From positions 1 through 31,845 of the forward strand of contig CAZSHG010000030.1 in the NCBI GenBank assembly GCA_964606695.1: a stretch of 31,845 nucleotides of DNA. Direction: 5' to 3'. Numbering within the stretch: position 1 is the stretch's first letter; the number at the start of each line of letters is the position of its first letter. Made by a program: the position numbers and the translations under genes. Below the pieces are notes generated by a model, which searched no databases, was not told where the DNA came from, and saw nothing but the letters and a program-made list of their open reading frames with translations. The DNA comes from CAZSHG01 sp964606695 [NCBI: uncultured bacterium]. Its GTDB lineage: Bacteria > UBP14 > UBA6098. Of this stretch, positions 22,471-31,845 are shown piece by piece.

Positions 22471-25400
22471 TTATTCCGCCGGTTCCGTGGGGACGATATT
22501 CGGCGCGCCGGGAGTTTGCTCGTCCTCGCGCCTATTTTCTTCGACTTCCTTCTGAATGCGGGCTTTTTCGATATATCTCTGTTTGCGCATTTCCTGAGCT
22601 TGCTCGTAGGTGAACATCGGGACGCCCTCGGCCTTGAGTTCCTCGACCCATTCGGGCGGAATCTGCGTGCCGTATTCGTCGAAATAAACGACTTCGGGTT
22701 CGGCAATTCTATCGTTATATTCCTCTTCGGTCATGCCGACGCCTTTACCGTAACTCTCGAACATAGCTTTCCATTCGTCGTAGGTATGGCTTCGCAGATT
22801 ACTCACGAAATCGTCTTTCATAGCTATGAAATCGGGATTCGGTAATACTGAGGGATGGAGACCCACAACAAGTTCACCATCTTCATAATAAAGCCCTTCG
22901 CCGTCCGTTTGAGTATCTCCGTCGTTGTGAAGACCCCGGTTGAGTTTCTCGGTATAATCCGAAGCAACAACCTCGTGAGGTAGTTCTGGCGATTCGTAAC
23001 CGATTCGGCGTCCGACAGCAATCCAGGTGAATTGGATATCGGAGCGGCCGCCGTTATTCTCGATTACCGTGAAACCAATTTGGTCGATTTCGCTAATATA
23101 TACTCCATTACAGCAACCGAGAGGTGAAACAGTTACGACGACTGGAATTTCGCTTGAAATTACCTTGCGGAATGTTTCGTCGAATTCGACTCTGCAAGTG
23201 CCGGATTCCAGTGTTCCAAAACCGCTGGATTGAACCGAAACATCTGTCGAGACGTTGGTGAACAAGATTGCATTGTCTTTTTCGCCGACATTCTGCAGAT
23301 GGATATCGAGTGCATCGCCAAAGCGGTCGCCGTGGGCATAAGTCGCGTAGTGCCCGCCTTCGGCGTAAGAGCCGTAGATAGATCCGTGGATATCCGCGCC
23401 GAATAAATCGCCCCAAGCGCCAAGGCCGTTATTAATATATGCTGATCCATCTTCGTCGTAACCCGGACGTCTGCGCCCACCACCGGACGTATAGGATGTA
23501 AAATATCCTCCATATTCACTTAAACCAGAAGTTTGATAACCTAAGGCACCCCAGGTAGCCGGTGAGTAACTCACGCCACCAAAAGCACCAGCGCCTCTTC
23601 CATAACCATCATCGTATCTCCAACCAGCAACGCCGTAAGTATATTCATAACCGTAGTAAGCATATCCCTTCACAGTTGCGTTAGTAGCACTATATGCGTA
23701 ACTAGTTCCACTACTTCCCGAACTTGAATAACCGTAGAAACCTGAGGAATTTCCATCGGTTGTGCTGTTATAACCATAAAATACGTAATCCTGTGCACTA
23801 TCGTAAACACGGGCGTTTGAGTTATTGTTAGAGTAATTATATGGACTTGTATCCGTCCAGAGGCCTCCGCCGGAGCCGACGTCGTCGGTGCTCCAGTAAA
23901 CATCGGATGCGCCGTTAGCATGGAGAACATAACCGCTCGCACCCATACCGCCATCGATATAGATGCCGCCATCTATCCAAAGGTCTTCCCATGAATAGCT
24001 TGAGCCGTTGCCGAGGTCGAAGACGTTGTCGGTATAAGGGAACATATGTCCGTTTATACAAGTTTGGACATTTGTATAAAATTGAGTTCTATCTGTCGTT
24101 AAGTGAGCCCATGAAGTATTTACGGGGCCGACATCGATATATCCGTAATTTGTTTGAACTCTTAATGCTTGGCCGGCGTCGCCCAATCGGACAATATCTG
24201 AGCCGGGGTCTGCCGGTGCGACATTGGAAAGTTCGAGAACGCCGACGACGTCTAATTTAGCGCTTGGCGCGGTTGTTCCGATGCCGACGTTGCCGGAGAA
24301 ATAGCCGTTTCCGTTGAAGTATCCGGCCCAGTCGGTCGATGAAGCTGTTGAATATCCAAGTGCCCCCCAGGCTGTAGCTGATGATCCCGTAGCACCAACA
24401 ACACCAGCGTATGGGAAAGAACTATTATCGTCGAGAGCGTATCCATAGACGCCAGCGTGATAGGCATCGCCCCAATAAGCCTGTCCGCGAACACCTGCAA
24501 AACAACCTGAGTTTTGCCAGCTTGACCCTTCGGTTGAAGTTGTCTGTCTTCCATAAACACCGGCCATCCCGGCGGAAGTGCTCGAAGAAGAACCATAAAC
24601 ACCGTAAGTTGCTCCACTATAATAATAAAACCCGTAAGTGCTGTTGTCTTCGTAAACTCTTGCGCTGGAGTTTTCGTTGGGATAGACGTATGTTCCGGCG
24701 TCGGTCCATTCGGATGAGCCGCCGGTTGGTGCGGCCCATGCGAAATTGCCTGCGCCGTCGGCAGTTAGAACCTGACTAGCTCCGCCAGTGGAAGCGCCGT
24801 CATAAAGGCCGCCGGTGATAGCAACATCGCCGTTGAAGTAACCGGCATAGTTGGTTCCTCCACCTGATGCCGTGGAATAGATTCCATAATTTGTGTTCGA
24901 ACTTGATCCATCGGCATTGGCATATACAGCATAATTGGTGGTATTATCATCATTGTTCCAGGCATATACCGCCGCGCCATTGCCGCCAAGATTAGGTTTT
25001 ATTCCCAGCACACCAATATTTGTAACACTGAGTGGCAGTCCCGGATATGTTAGCACACCAAGCATGCCCTCGGCATAAATGTTAGAGCCGCTTTGGTCTG
25101 CACCGCGTATTGCGGCATCATCATAATACTCAACATTAAGACCATGGGTTTCAGCATCTGTAGTTCCTATTGCAATAGCAGAACCATCCTGATAGATAGC
25201 TGAGTTGCCCAGAGTAGTTGCAGCTGTCCACCTCGGAAGATAATTTGTCGTTCCCGACCCGTCTATTCCGCCGCCGCCGCCGGAGCCGGTAATTGTGAGA
25301 TCGCCGTCGATATAGACGTCGCCATCGAAGTAGCCAGCGTATGAGGTTGCGGTGCCGGCGGTTTTGTTATCGACCGCCCAGAGCGCGGCAACGCGGAAGG

Positions 25401-27021
25401 TGTCGGGCATGGTCCCGGGAGTATTGATTGTTCCTCGAAGTTCGGATTGAACGCCTGCTATCACCATTCTATCAGCCCCTGCTACAGCGGAGGGCGAAAG
25501 GGCGTCACCGGTGGCTGTTCCGGAGACACCGTAGGCTGTAGCATTACGGTCAGCAAAAGAAGTTGTAAGAGTGGAAATGTTAACACTTCCGCCAGCACCC
25601 TTGGTATTTCCGGCGGCGTCCCAGGCACTGAAGGTAGCTCCGCTGAATAAGGCGTTTCCAGTCAGAGAACCATAACTACCCTCGACTCGTCCTCGATATG
25701 CCTGGCCGTGTCCGTCAGTAACCGTTCCTACATCGATTACGTTGCCGTATATAACAGCGTCGCTGTTCCACGAGCCGGGATTACAAAGGATGTAAGTAAG
25801 TGTATCGGAAGAAGTGCTTACTGTATAAGGCCATGAGAGTCTCCACCTTGCTTCTTGCGGGGCAGTGCCGATTCCGCCGAGGTTTTGGATGAAGTCGCCT
25901 GCGGCGGGTTCCCATGTGGCATTACCGTTGGCGTCGGAGGCCGTGAGAACCTGTCCTGCTGCCGGTGTGCCGCCACGGATACGAACTGTGCCGTTGACAT
26001 CGAGATTAGTAGTGGGAGCATTTGTTCCGATTCCGACGTCGCCGGTGGAAGTTATCCTCATCTGTTCGGCGTCGTTTGTGTGAAACATCATATAATCGCC
26101 GACATTATTATAGCCGATTCTTCCCTGATCTTGATTTGCGACGTCGCCGAAGAAAAATGCGGCGATATTCGGGGCAATGAGTGTGGCGTAAACGTCATCG
26201 GTTCCGAGAGATGAGTTTGAAATTACGAGTCCGGTTTGACCATCGATACCCGGCACGGAGCCATCATCTACAGCTATATGAAGACCTGAACCTCTCGGAT
26301 CGATAGTGTTAATACCGACCTTTTCGCTTCCTCCATCGACCACGAATATTTTGTTGCTTTCGAGCAGACCGGACACCTGGAACTGGTCATTAGGGCCTGT
26401 AACACCAGTGATTACACACTTGTTGCCATCGACATGTTCAACGAGGTCATTGCTTGCGTATATATCCTGCCTTGCGGCGCAGATTATCTCATAATCTCTT
26501 CCGGGGAAAGAAGGAGAATCTATAAGGAGATTACCGCCGTCGATTCTGCCGTCGCCTTCCGTCCAGAAACCGGGCCCGGATTGCTGAGCCGTATATTGGT
26601 TTTGGATATTATCGCCGGAGCCACCGCCGGGCGAGGCTATCGCATACATTGCGTATGGCACGGGGTTGAAGGCTTCGCAGGGCGACATAACCGTGCCGTC
26701 CACCTCGATTTCGAGCCACAACGGTTGATTGAAGGTCGTTGCGACATCCGGAAAGGAGACTCCTTCGCCCAGTATAACGTCGAACAAACCGTTTGTAATC
26801 GTAACCTGAGATGCGTCGGTTCCGTCGTGGTTTTCCGTCCACAACAGAGTTCCTCCGCAGGAACCCGAATACAGCCTGAATGTTATGTCATACAAGCCGT
26901 TCAGGGCGGTATCGTTCTGGGTAATTTTCCCCTGATATTGTAATTTAATCGGCGGATCGGCCCACAGGGCACAAACCAGTGCTACCAGGATTATTGGAAC
27001 AACCATTTTTCTTATCGACAT
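22471..27021 (-). CDS. Giant tail-fibre-like secreted protein (complete)
   Basis: 1516 aa with AAGGAG before the ATG. A signal peptide (1-21) precedes a conserved N-terminal beta domain (KLQYQGKIT at 26-34, ITFRLYSG, LWTENHDG, NGLFDVILG, PLWLEI, NPVPYAMYA). Then come many fibre modules: VGIGT-x-A-P-x-x-x-L-D-V (about 329-342 and once more later), YAGYFNGDV, repeated NSSARVYEDN/SNARVYDSA segments, and Gly/Ser/Tyr-rich stretches. The tail (about the last 150 residues) is acidic and helical with no PNPFN domain. Such fibre-like proteins occur both in phage tails and as secreted bacterial surface proteins; the signal peptide and absence of phage genes favour the latter. It lies 29 nt downstream of the 157-aa gene and shares modules with the giant gene at 27550. 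Confidence 0.85.
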   Translation of the reverse strand: MSIRKMVVPIILVALVCALWADPPIKLQYQGKITQNDTALNGLYDITFRLYSGSCGGTLLWTENHDGTDASQVTITNGLFDVILGEGVSFPDVATTFNQPLWLEIEVDGTVMSPCEAFNPVPYAMYAIASPGGGSGDNIQNQYTAQQSGPGFWTEGDGRIDGGNLLIDSPSFPGRDYEIICAARQDIYASNDLVEHVDGNKCVITGVTGPNDQFQVSGLLESNKIFVVDGGSEKVGINTIDPRGSGLHIAVDDGSVPGIDGQTGLVISNSSLGTDDVYATLIAPNIAAFFFGDVANQDQGRIGYNNVGDYMMFHTNDAEQMRITSTGDVGIGTNAPTTNLDVNGTVRIRGGTPAAGQVLTASDANGNATWEPAAGDFIQNLGGIGTAPQEARWRLSWPYTVSTSSDTLTYILCNPGSWNSDAVIYGNVIDVGTVTDGHGQAYRGRVEGSYGSLTGNALFSGATFSAWDAAGNTKGAGGSVNISTLTTSFADRNATAYGVSGTATGDALSPSAVAGADRMVIAGVQSELRGTINTPGTMPDTFRVAALWAVDNKTAGTATSYAGYFDGDVYIDGDLTITGSGGGGGIDGSGTTNYLPRWTAATTLGNSAIYQDGSAIAIGTTDAETHGLNVEYYDDAAIRGADQSGSNIYAEGMLGVLTYPGLPLSVTNIGVLGIKPNLGGNGAAVYAWNNDDNTTNYAVYANADGSSSNTNYGIYSTASGGGTNYAGYFNGDVAITGGLYDGASTGGASQVLTADGAGNFAWAAPTGGSSEWTDAGTYVYPNENSSARVYEDNSTYGFYYYSGATYGVYGSSSSTSAGMAGVYGRQTTSTEGSSWQNSGCFAGVRGQAYWGDAYHAGVYGYALDDNSSFPYAGVVGATGSSATAWGALGYSTASSTDWAGYFNGNGYFSGNVGIGTTAPSAKLDVVGVLELSNVAPADPGSDIVRLGDAGQALRVQTNYGYIDVGPVNTSWAHLTTDRTQFYTNVQTCINGHMFPYTDNVFDLGNGSSYSWEDLWIDGGIYIDGGMGASGYVLHANGASDVYWSTDDVGSGGGLWTDTSPYNYSNNNSNARVYDSAQDYVFYGYNSTTDGNSSGFYGYSSSGSSGTSYAYSATNATVKGYAYYGYEYTYGVAGWRYDDGYGRGAGAFGGVSYSPATWGALGYQTSGLSEYGGYFTSYTSGGGRRRPGYDEDGSAYINNGLGAWGDLFGADIHGSIYGSYAEGGHYATYAHGDRFGDALDIHLQNVGEKDNAILFTNVSTDVSVQSSGFGTLESGTCRVEFDETFRKVISSEIPVVVTVSPLGCCNGVYISEIDQIGFTVIENNGGRSDIQFTWIAVGRRIGYESPELPHEVVASDYTEKLNRGLHNDGDTQTDGEGLYYEDGELVVGLHPSVLPNPDFIAMKDDFVSNLRSHTYDEWKAMFESYGKGVGMTEEEYNDRIAEPEVVYFDEYGTQIPPEWVEELKAEGVPMFTYEQAQEMRKQRYIEKARIQKEVEENRREDEQTPGAPNIVPTEPAE

Positions 27022-27050
27022 GGTTCTCTCCTTATTTGGATAATTTTCGG

Positions 27051-27524
27051 TTATTCATTATGAGAATCCGAATCAGACTGTTTTACATATTGGATTGTTA
27101 ATCTCACTTTAACCTGTCCCGTTGCTTCATTCGCGTTTTCGAGCGCCAAGCCCAACACCATTCCCGATTTTGTGGCTTTCATAGCCACTCCGGATTCAGA
27201 CGAGCTTGTAACAAGGTCTCCCTTGCGGATTTTCCCGTTTTCGGAGTTGCATTTCACATAGTAGGCTCCACTGTCTTTAAACGGGATTTCATACATCCGG
27301 GGATCAGAATTGTCTTTAAGACTGGTATGATATATCCCTATCATATATTCGTCGTAGGGCTGGTTGCTTTTTTTCAGATTCCCCCTGATTGTGAGGTCAT
27401 CGGAAGAAACGATTTCGCCGTTAGAGAAAGAATATTTAGTATTGACCGATACTGGAGTAGTCTGCGCCATCAACGGTATAAGATACAGGAGCATGATAAT
27501 AATGGCGATCTTTGATATTTTCAT
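27051..27524 (-). CDS. Small secreted protein resembling a detached fibre C-terminal domain
   Basis: 157 aa. The ATG at 27524 has AAGGAG upstream; the in-frame ATG at 27548 lacks one. A signal peptide (MKISKIAIIIMLLYLIPLMA) precedes a beta-rich domain: YSFSNGEIVSSDDLTIRG, DPRMYEIPF, then KIRKGDLVTSSSESGVAMKA and SGMVLGLALENA...GQVKVRLTIQYV. From memory, the last part matches a module normally fused to the end of large fibre-like proteins (G-D-L-x-T-S-x-x-x-G-x-A-M-K ... G-x-x-L-x-L-A-L-E). Here it stands alone between two giant fibre genes (25 and 29 nt gaps). An accessory, cap or trimerisation role is inference from position. Confidence 0.75.
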   Translation of the reverse strand: MKISKIAIIIMLLYLIPLMAQTTPVSVNTKYSFSNGEIVSSDDLTIRGNLKKSNQPYDEYMIGIYHTSLKDNSDPRMYEIPFKDSGAYYVKCNSENGKIRKGDLVTSSSESGVAMKATKSGMVLGLALENANEATGQVKVRLTIQYVKQSDSDSHNE

Positions 27525-27549
27525 TTTTATCTCCTTTTTATATATCATG

Positions 27550-30500
27550 TTAGTCTAAGACGGTGATACATCTGCTATTGTAATTTGAAGAACTCGCAGG
27601 ATTATTGTATATCGTCGATGGATAAAGCCCATCTCTTCTCCATTGTGCTTTAACCGTAGTGGAGACGCCAGGTGTAACCTCAACCGGGAGAGTTATCGAG
27701 ACGCAGAATGAAGTAGAAACTCCGGACATATCGTCGTAATCCGTTGCCATCGAATTTCCGCCACCCTGAACGACGCCGTCTTTCAGTATTCTAACATCCG
27801 CGTATCCCATCGGGAAAGTCGTAGGATCCATATAGCCCGATATTGTGAAGAAAACGAGGACTATATCGTGTTTTGGCGTAAAAGTAACGGACATCTGAGG
27901 TATATCGGTGAAAGTGTTACTATTCATAGAGATGTCATAAGTTCCTTTTGCGTATTGGACATTGCTACCGTAAGTAATCGAGCCGACATCGCCCCATACC
28001 GCGTTACCTGCCGCGTCCGTTGTAGTAAGGACTCTATCCGTGGCTGGAGAACCGCCGCGAATTCTGACGGTTCCGCTCACGTCCAGGTTGGCCGTCGGAG
28101 AAGATGTTCCTATACCAAGCCTGTTGTTTGTTTGATCCCAGTAAAGGGCGCTTTCGCTTGTAAGAGTCGAAGCTCCGCTCCAGTATGCGACCTGCGTTGC
28201 AGTTCCACTTCCCGTAACCGATCCGGCTCCGGGGGGAGCACCCCAGTAGGCATAAGTTCCATCGCTATAGAGGACGTCTCCAGCGGTGCCAACCGACCCT
28301 CCAGTATAAAGTTGAATACCGGAACCGCCAGCATATATTGTAAGTTCGTCATCCGTAGCCTCTTCGATGTAAACGAGGCCGAAATCGCCGAAGGAAATCC
28401 TACCACCGGATTGGAAACTTCCATCGCCTTCGATTGCTAAAGCGTTTGCGCCACCATCTATATTGACTTTGCAATTCGTATAAGAAGGAGTTGAGATATT
28501 CAGTTCATCATTGGTGTAGTCCCATGCGAATTCGGCTTCCCCGTCAAAAGAACCACCATTATTATATTGAACGTAAGTATCGGCTCCGCCGGGAGTGCCG
28601 CCCGTTGAAATTGTAGTCCATGCTGGGACACCCGATGCGGATTTCGTCAGCACGTCGCCGTCGGATCCGCCCGATGTCCATGTCGGTGTGCCGCTGTTTG
28701 ACGCTAAAACCTGACCGTCGCCACCGACAGCGGTCATTCCTATGGGGCTTGTTCCGCTTCCGTAGAGAATGCCGTTGCTTGTAAGCGTGGTTCTGCCGGT
28801 TCCGCCGTTTGCAACGGGTAGCGTGTTCGTAACACCGTTAGAGAGATTAACCTGCGCCCAGGCAGGATTGTTGCTTGCTCCAGTGTTGGATAAATACCTC
28901 GTAGCCGATGTATTCTTGGCGAGATTGCTTAAGACGTTTGCCGCCGAACCGTAGAGAATATCGCCCTGTGCGACGGTATTCGGGTATGTCGCGGTGCTCG
29001 CGACCCAATCGGATCCATCGGATCTGAGGATAGTCCCAACGGGTCCCGCAGAAAGCGGGAATCCTGGAGTCGAAAGGACGATGTTAGTTCCGTCCCCCAT
29101 CAATACTTTACCCGATGTAGCGGTATTTGGATAAGTAGGTGTTGACCAATAAGGAGCTGCACTTCCGCCGCCACTCATCATGATCTGGTTAGCGCTACCG
29201 GTTGGTAAGTCGTCAACCGTAGTTCCACCGGGAGTCGGATAATATGCGATAGCGTAAGCTGAACCGTTATTCACCGTTCCGCTTCCACTTCCTCCGCCGG
29301 AAGCCGCGCCGCCGTTACCGCGATACGTGTATATCTTATATCCGCCCGCACCGGTCATAGACGTTTCGCCGTTGAGGTAATTCGTGCTAACCGCCGGGCC
29401 GTCTGTCGAAGTTCCGATGCCTGTAATCGGGGTTTTCACGAAAGCGTTTCCATCGACGTAAAGTTTATATGTTCCCGGATCAACAACGCCGATACCGACG
29501 TTACCGAGATGGTTTATTCTCATTCTTTCGGCAGGTGCGGAGTTATTTGCCGTGTTGAATACTAGTGCGCCTTTATAGGCCGCCGCCGCTATGTCGGTAA
29601 TCATTCCACCTACGGATGCTATTTCGGTCAACCCACCGGTTGTTCTATTGGCCGCAAACACAGTCGATGCGCCCTGATTGGCCACAGCCGTGTTAGTATT
29701 TCTGAGCATTAAAGCTTTCTGGATGCCCGTGCCGTTCTTATTGACATCGAGCCTCGCCTGAGGTGTCGCAGTTCCCAGTCCGAGACGGAAATTCGTATTA
29801 TCCCAGAAGAACTGCTCGTTCGCGCCGGTTTGTTCGTCGAGAATTCCTCCCACACCCGCGAAAACAACCGAACCCTCAGTAGGAGCCCACCATGTCGGCG
29901 CACCGGTATTTCCGGAAACAAGCGCCTGGCCAGTTACACCGACAGCCGAGGGGCTAAGTGTGGTAGCCCCGGAATAGTATGCAACTGCACCGTTAGTTCC
30001 CGGATTAACCAATCCACTCGAAGCGTCAATCCAGTCGGTTCCGGTGGCGGTCGATGATAGGACCTGTCCCGAAGTTCCCGCTTCACCGTCTTTGTCGTAA
30101 TATATACCGGTAACGCGAATATTCCCGCTGAAATACCCGGCGTAATTGGCGTCGCCGCCGGAAGCAGACGCCCATATACCGAAATTGTTCGTGGTTCCGC
30201 CTGCGCCCGTAGCACCATCGGCTACAACATAAGCACCGTAGTTATTCACGGTCTGGCCTGCTACATCGGCATAGGCGGCCATATCTGCGTAATAACCGTA
30301 TTTGCTTTCTGTTCCCGTTCCATCGAAAGCCTGTCCGGTTGTTGCTGTATATGCCATATTAGTAGCTTTACCGCCAACTGCGGAATACACACCTGATGCG
30401 TTAGCGACATCAGTCGTGCAACTAACTGCACGGCCACCAGAAGCTGTTGTTTGAGTGTTTATTCCGTAATTCCCATGCGGGTCCAGGCCGTTAACTCCGA

Positions 30501-31845
30501 GATGCCCTGTAACTTTAGAATTTCCGGTTAACGTGATTACGCCGTCGGTGTTGTTATCTATTGTTTCGAGATTACCGAAAGTGATGTCGTTACCCTCTAC
30601 GACAAGATCTCCCGTTGTTGTGAGATCCGCGGCAACCTGAACCGGGTTGGTTCCATCATCGCTTATCCTCGAATCGCCGAGGGTAGTGCCGTCCGGTGTC
30701 CATTTTGGAACCTGATTTAATGTTCCGCTACCATCGACTGTTCCACCTGTTGCGTCGTCTTTCCAATAGGGTTCATCCACCGCCAAATCATAGGCCAGAA
30801 CATAATCGTCGGAAGCTGAACCGGGGAGTCTTATCCAATCGTTTCCGTCGTAATACATGATGTCGCCTTTAGTATCGCCACCGAGGGCGATATCCGTGCC
30901 GTCCACAGCGTTGTCCTGGATAGTTAATAGGCCTGTTTCATCGATTACGGCGTCGCCATGCATTGTCTGCTCGGTAGCCGTATTGGTTGCGTCGCCAATA
31001 TAAATCTTCTGATAAGTTAGCGTGTTAGTCAGAGTCCCGGTATGTATATGATCGCCTGGAGCAACTTCTCCCGCACCCATTCCTATATTAATGCCGACAA
31101 TATCCCCGGCTAATCTTCCTAATACCTGATTAGCTCCAAGTGCTATATCCGAAGGCGGGGCAGAGGTTCCGCCGGGGTTGCCTTTGACCGAATAGGGATT
31201 CATATTTGTCAATCCCTCAGCCGCTCCCGGTAGGAACTTGATATCGACTATAGGATGAAAACCAGCCGACGCAGGCGGAAATCCGGTGCCCGCAACTGTT
31301 CTACCCTGAACATAAGTGACATAGGTCTCATCAGGAGGGCCAATAGGCGTTAATTCCGCGTAATTATCCCCGGCGGGGTCGTTTTTACAAGACACAACAT
31401 AATTTTCGCCAGCCGTTAGCAATATCGGCGGATTTATATCCACCGTTTGCCACGAGCCGGGGGTTACGCCGCTGAGGTCAACTTCCCTCAGAAGGGCTTC
31501 GTCGGAAACCCTCCAAATCCTGAAGTTTTCGTTACCAAAACAAACATATGCTTGATAGACAAGTATATCGACCTTCGGTTGGATTTCTGTTCCGCGTTGC
31601 CAAGTGTCACTGCTGGGTGATCCAAGGGCGACACTACCGCGGAAATCGTAAGTATTGGACGGAGAGGTGTTCTCATAGAGAGCGCTCAGATCGACCGTCT
31701 CACTCGTGCCGTCCTCAATTCCTATCGTAAGGATGTTCGTTGCTGGAACGAAGCCCGAACCGGAGATGTTCTGGTCGTCGGTGCCGGTGCCGTCCGCGCG
31801 CCAGGCGGGATTGCCCGTGCCGTCGGTTTTCCATACCATATTGTT
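27550..31845 (-). CDS. Giant tail-fibre-like protein, 5' end outside window
   Basis: At least 1430 residues; the frame continues past the window edge (N-N-M-V-W at 31845), so the N-terminus is missing. It is made of fibre modules: GNPAWRADGTGTDDQNISG, a beta-sandwich about residues 60-205, GTDIALGGDTKGDIMYYDG, YAGYFSGNIRVTG, LGIGTATP and LGIGTSSP with ARLDV/ANLDV, and the phage-fibre hallmark LPVANGGTG (about 28824-28798). The C-terminal 140 residues form a separate jelly-roll-like domain (FTDIPQMSVTFTPKHDIVLV to SRCITVLD). No PNPFN domain. RIRGGSPA and TTDAAGN motifs are nearly the same as in the giant protein at 22471, so the two are paralogous mosaics in one operon. A host-encoded surface fibre is more likely than a prophage, as no phage genes accompany it. 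Confidence 0.85.
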   Translation of the reverse strand, partial: NNMVWKTDGTGNPAWRADGTGTDDQNISGSGFVPATNILTIGIEDGTSETVDLSALYENTSPSNTYDFRGSVALGSPSSDTWQRGTEIQPKVDILVYQAYVCFGNENFRIWRVSDEALLREVDLSGVTPGSWQTVDINPPILLTAGENYVVSCKNDPAGDNYAELTPIGPPDETYVTYVQGRTVAGTGFPPASAGFHPIVDIKFLPGAAEGLTNMNPYSVKGNPGGTSAPPSDIALGANQVLGRLAGDIVGINIGMGAGEVAPGDHIHTGTLTNTLTYQKIYIGDATNTATEQTMHGDAVIDETGLLTIQDNAVDGTDIALGGDTKGDIMYYDGNDWIRLPGSASDDYVLAYDLAVDEPYWKDDATGGTVDGSGTLNQVPKWTPDGTTLGDSRISDDGTNPVQVAADLTTTGDLVVEGNDITFGNLETIDNNTDGVITLTGNSKVTGHLGVNGLDPHGNYGINTQTTASGGRAVSCTTDVANASGVYSAVGGKATNMAYTATTGQAFDGTGTESKYGYYADMAAYADVAGQTVNNYGAYVVADGATGAGGTTNNFGIWASASGGDANYAGYFSGNIRVTGIYYDKDGEAGTSGQVLSSTATGTDWIDASSGLVNPGTNGAVAYYSGATTLSPSAVGVTGQALVSGNTGAPTWWAPTEGSVVFAGVGGILDEQTGANEQFFWDNTNFRLGLGTATPQARLDVNKNGTGIQKALMLRNTNTAVANQGASTVFAANRTTGGLTEIASVGGMITDIAAAAYKGALVFNTANNSAPAERMRINHLGNVGIGVVDPGTYKLYVDGNAFVKTPITGIGTSTDGPAVSTNYLNGETSMTGAGGYKIYTYRGNGGAASGGGSGSGTVNNGSAYAIAYYPTPGGTTVDDLPTGSANQIMMSGGGSAAPYWSTPTYPNTATSGKVLMGDGTNIVLSTPGFPLSAGPVGTILRSDGSDWVASTATYPNTVAQGDILYGSAANVLSNLAKNTSATRYLSNTGASNNPAWAQVNLSNGVTNTLPVANGGTGRTTLTSNGILYGSGTSPIGMTAVGGDGQVLASNSGTPTWTSGGSDGDVLTKSASGVPAWTTISTGGTPGGADTYVQYNNGGSFDGEAEFAWDYTNDELNISTPSYTNCKVNIDGGANALAIEGDGSFQSGGRISFGDFGLVYIEEATDDELTIYAGGSGIQLYTGGSVGTAGDVLYSDGTYAYWGAPPGAGSVTGSGTATQVAYWSGASTLTSESALYWDQTNNRLGIGTSSPTANLDVSGTVRIRGGSPATDRVLTTTDAAGNAVWGDVGSITYGSNVQYAKGTYDISMNSNTFTDIPQMSVTFTPKHDIVLVFFTISGYMDPTTFPMGYADVRILKDGVVQGGGNSMATDYDDMSGVSTSFCVSITLPVEVTPGVSTTVKAQWRRDGLYPSTIYNNPASSSNYNSRCITVLD

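Noticed and set aside
22471-31845. Prophage tail region
   Set aside because: Fibre-like modules are present, but the genes carry signal peptides and no capsid, portal, terminase, tail-tube or lysis genes are seen.

Overview
The window (31,845 bp) looks like chromosomal DNA of an uncultured bacterium with many secreted, surface-destined proteins. Seven large proteins end in a PNPFN-type C-terminal sorting domain (about 65-90 residues: PNPFN turn, V-I-x-D-x-x-G-R strand, final Y-V-K, Y-L-K or F-I-R tail). This is typical of type IX secretion substrates and their relatives in the Fibrobacteres-Chlorobi-Bacteroidetes (FCB) assemblage and neighbouring candidate phyla. A 30-residue AURKAIP1/COX24-like basic protein points the same way. 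Promoters are nevertheless classical (-35 TTGACA-like, 16-17 bp, -10 TATAAT-like) and most starts have clear Shine-Dalgarno sequences, unlike typical Bacteroidota. An FCB-related lineage outside Bacteroidota therefore fits best; I do not assign a phylum.

Layout. 1-1501 (-): 5' half of a 23S rRNA with its own promoter and boxA-like leader and no 16S upstream. 1721-2144 (-): small coiled-coil membrane protein, apparently frameshifted near its start. 2319-4226 (+): zinc-ribbon protein and ATP-type PEP carboxykinase (pckA) with promoter and terminator. 4381-4745: sharply AT-rich island. 7615-4882 (-): two-gene operon of secreted esterase and seven-bladed propeller protein, both with sorting domains. 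7720-8480 (+): COX24-like protein, YfcE-type phosphoesterase and tRNA-Arg(CCG), probably one transcript. 13615-8611 (-): gingipain-family (C25) multidomain protease plus a small secreted protein, ending in a strong terminator.

14074-17461: two copies of a divergent two-gene module, each a small secreted Cys-containing protein (-) facing a larger sorting-domain protein (+) across a conserved promoter region. The sorting-domain coding sequences of both large paralogs contain REP-like palindromes in frame. 17462-18186 is a gene graveyard: a remnant on the minus strand and a truncated amino-acid permease. 21254-18187 (-): two seven-bladed propeller paralogs whose bodies have diverged but whose sorting-domain DNA is about 96% identical. 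21600-22460: REP-like palindromes around a MazF-type toxin-antitoxin pair. 31845-22471 (-): a three-gene cluster of two giant tail-fibre-like secreted proteins flanking a small protein that resembles a domain usually fused to the end of such fibres.

The main theme is modular surface proteins with swappable parts: sorting domains that spread or are homogenised at DNA level, palindromic elements tolerated inside coding sequence, and duplicated secreted-protein modules.
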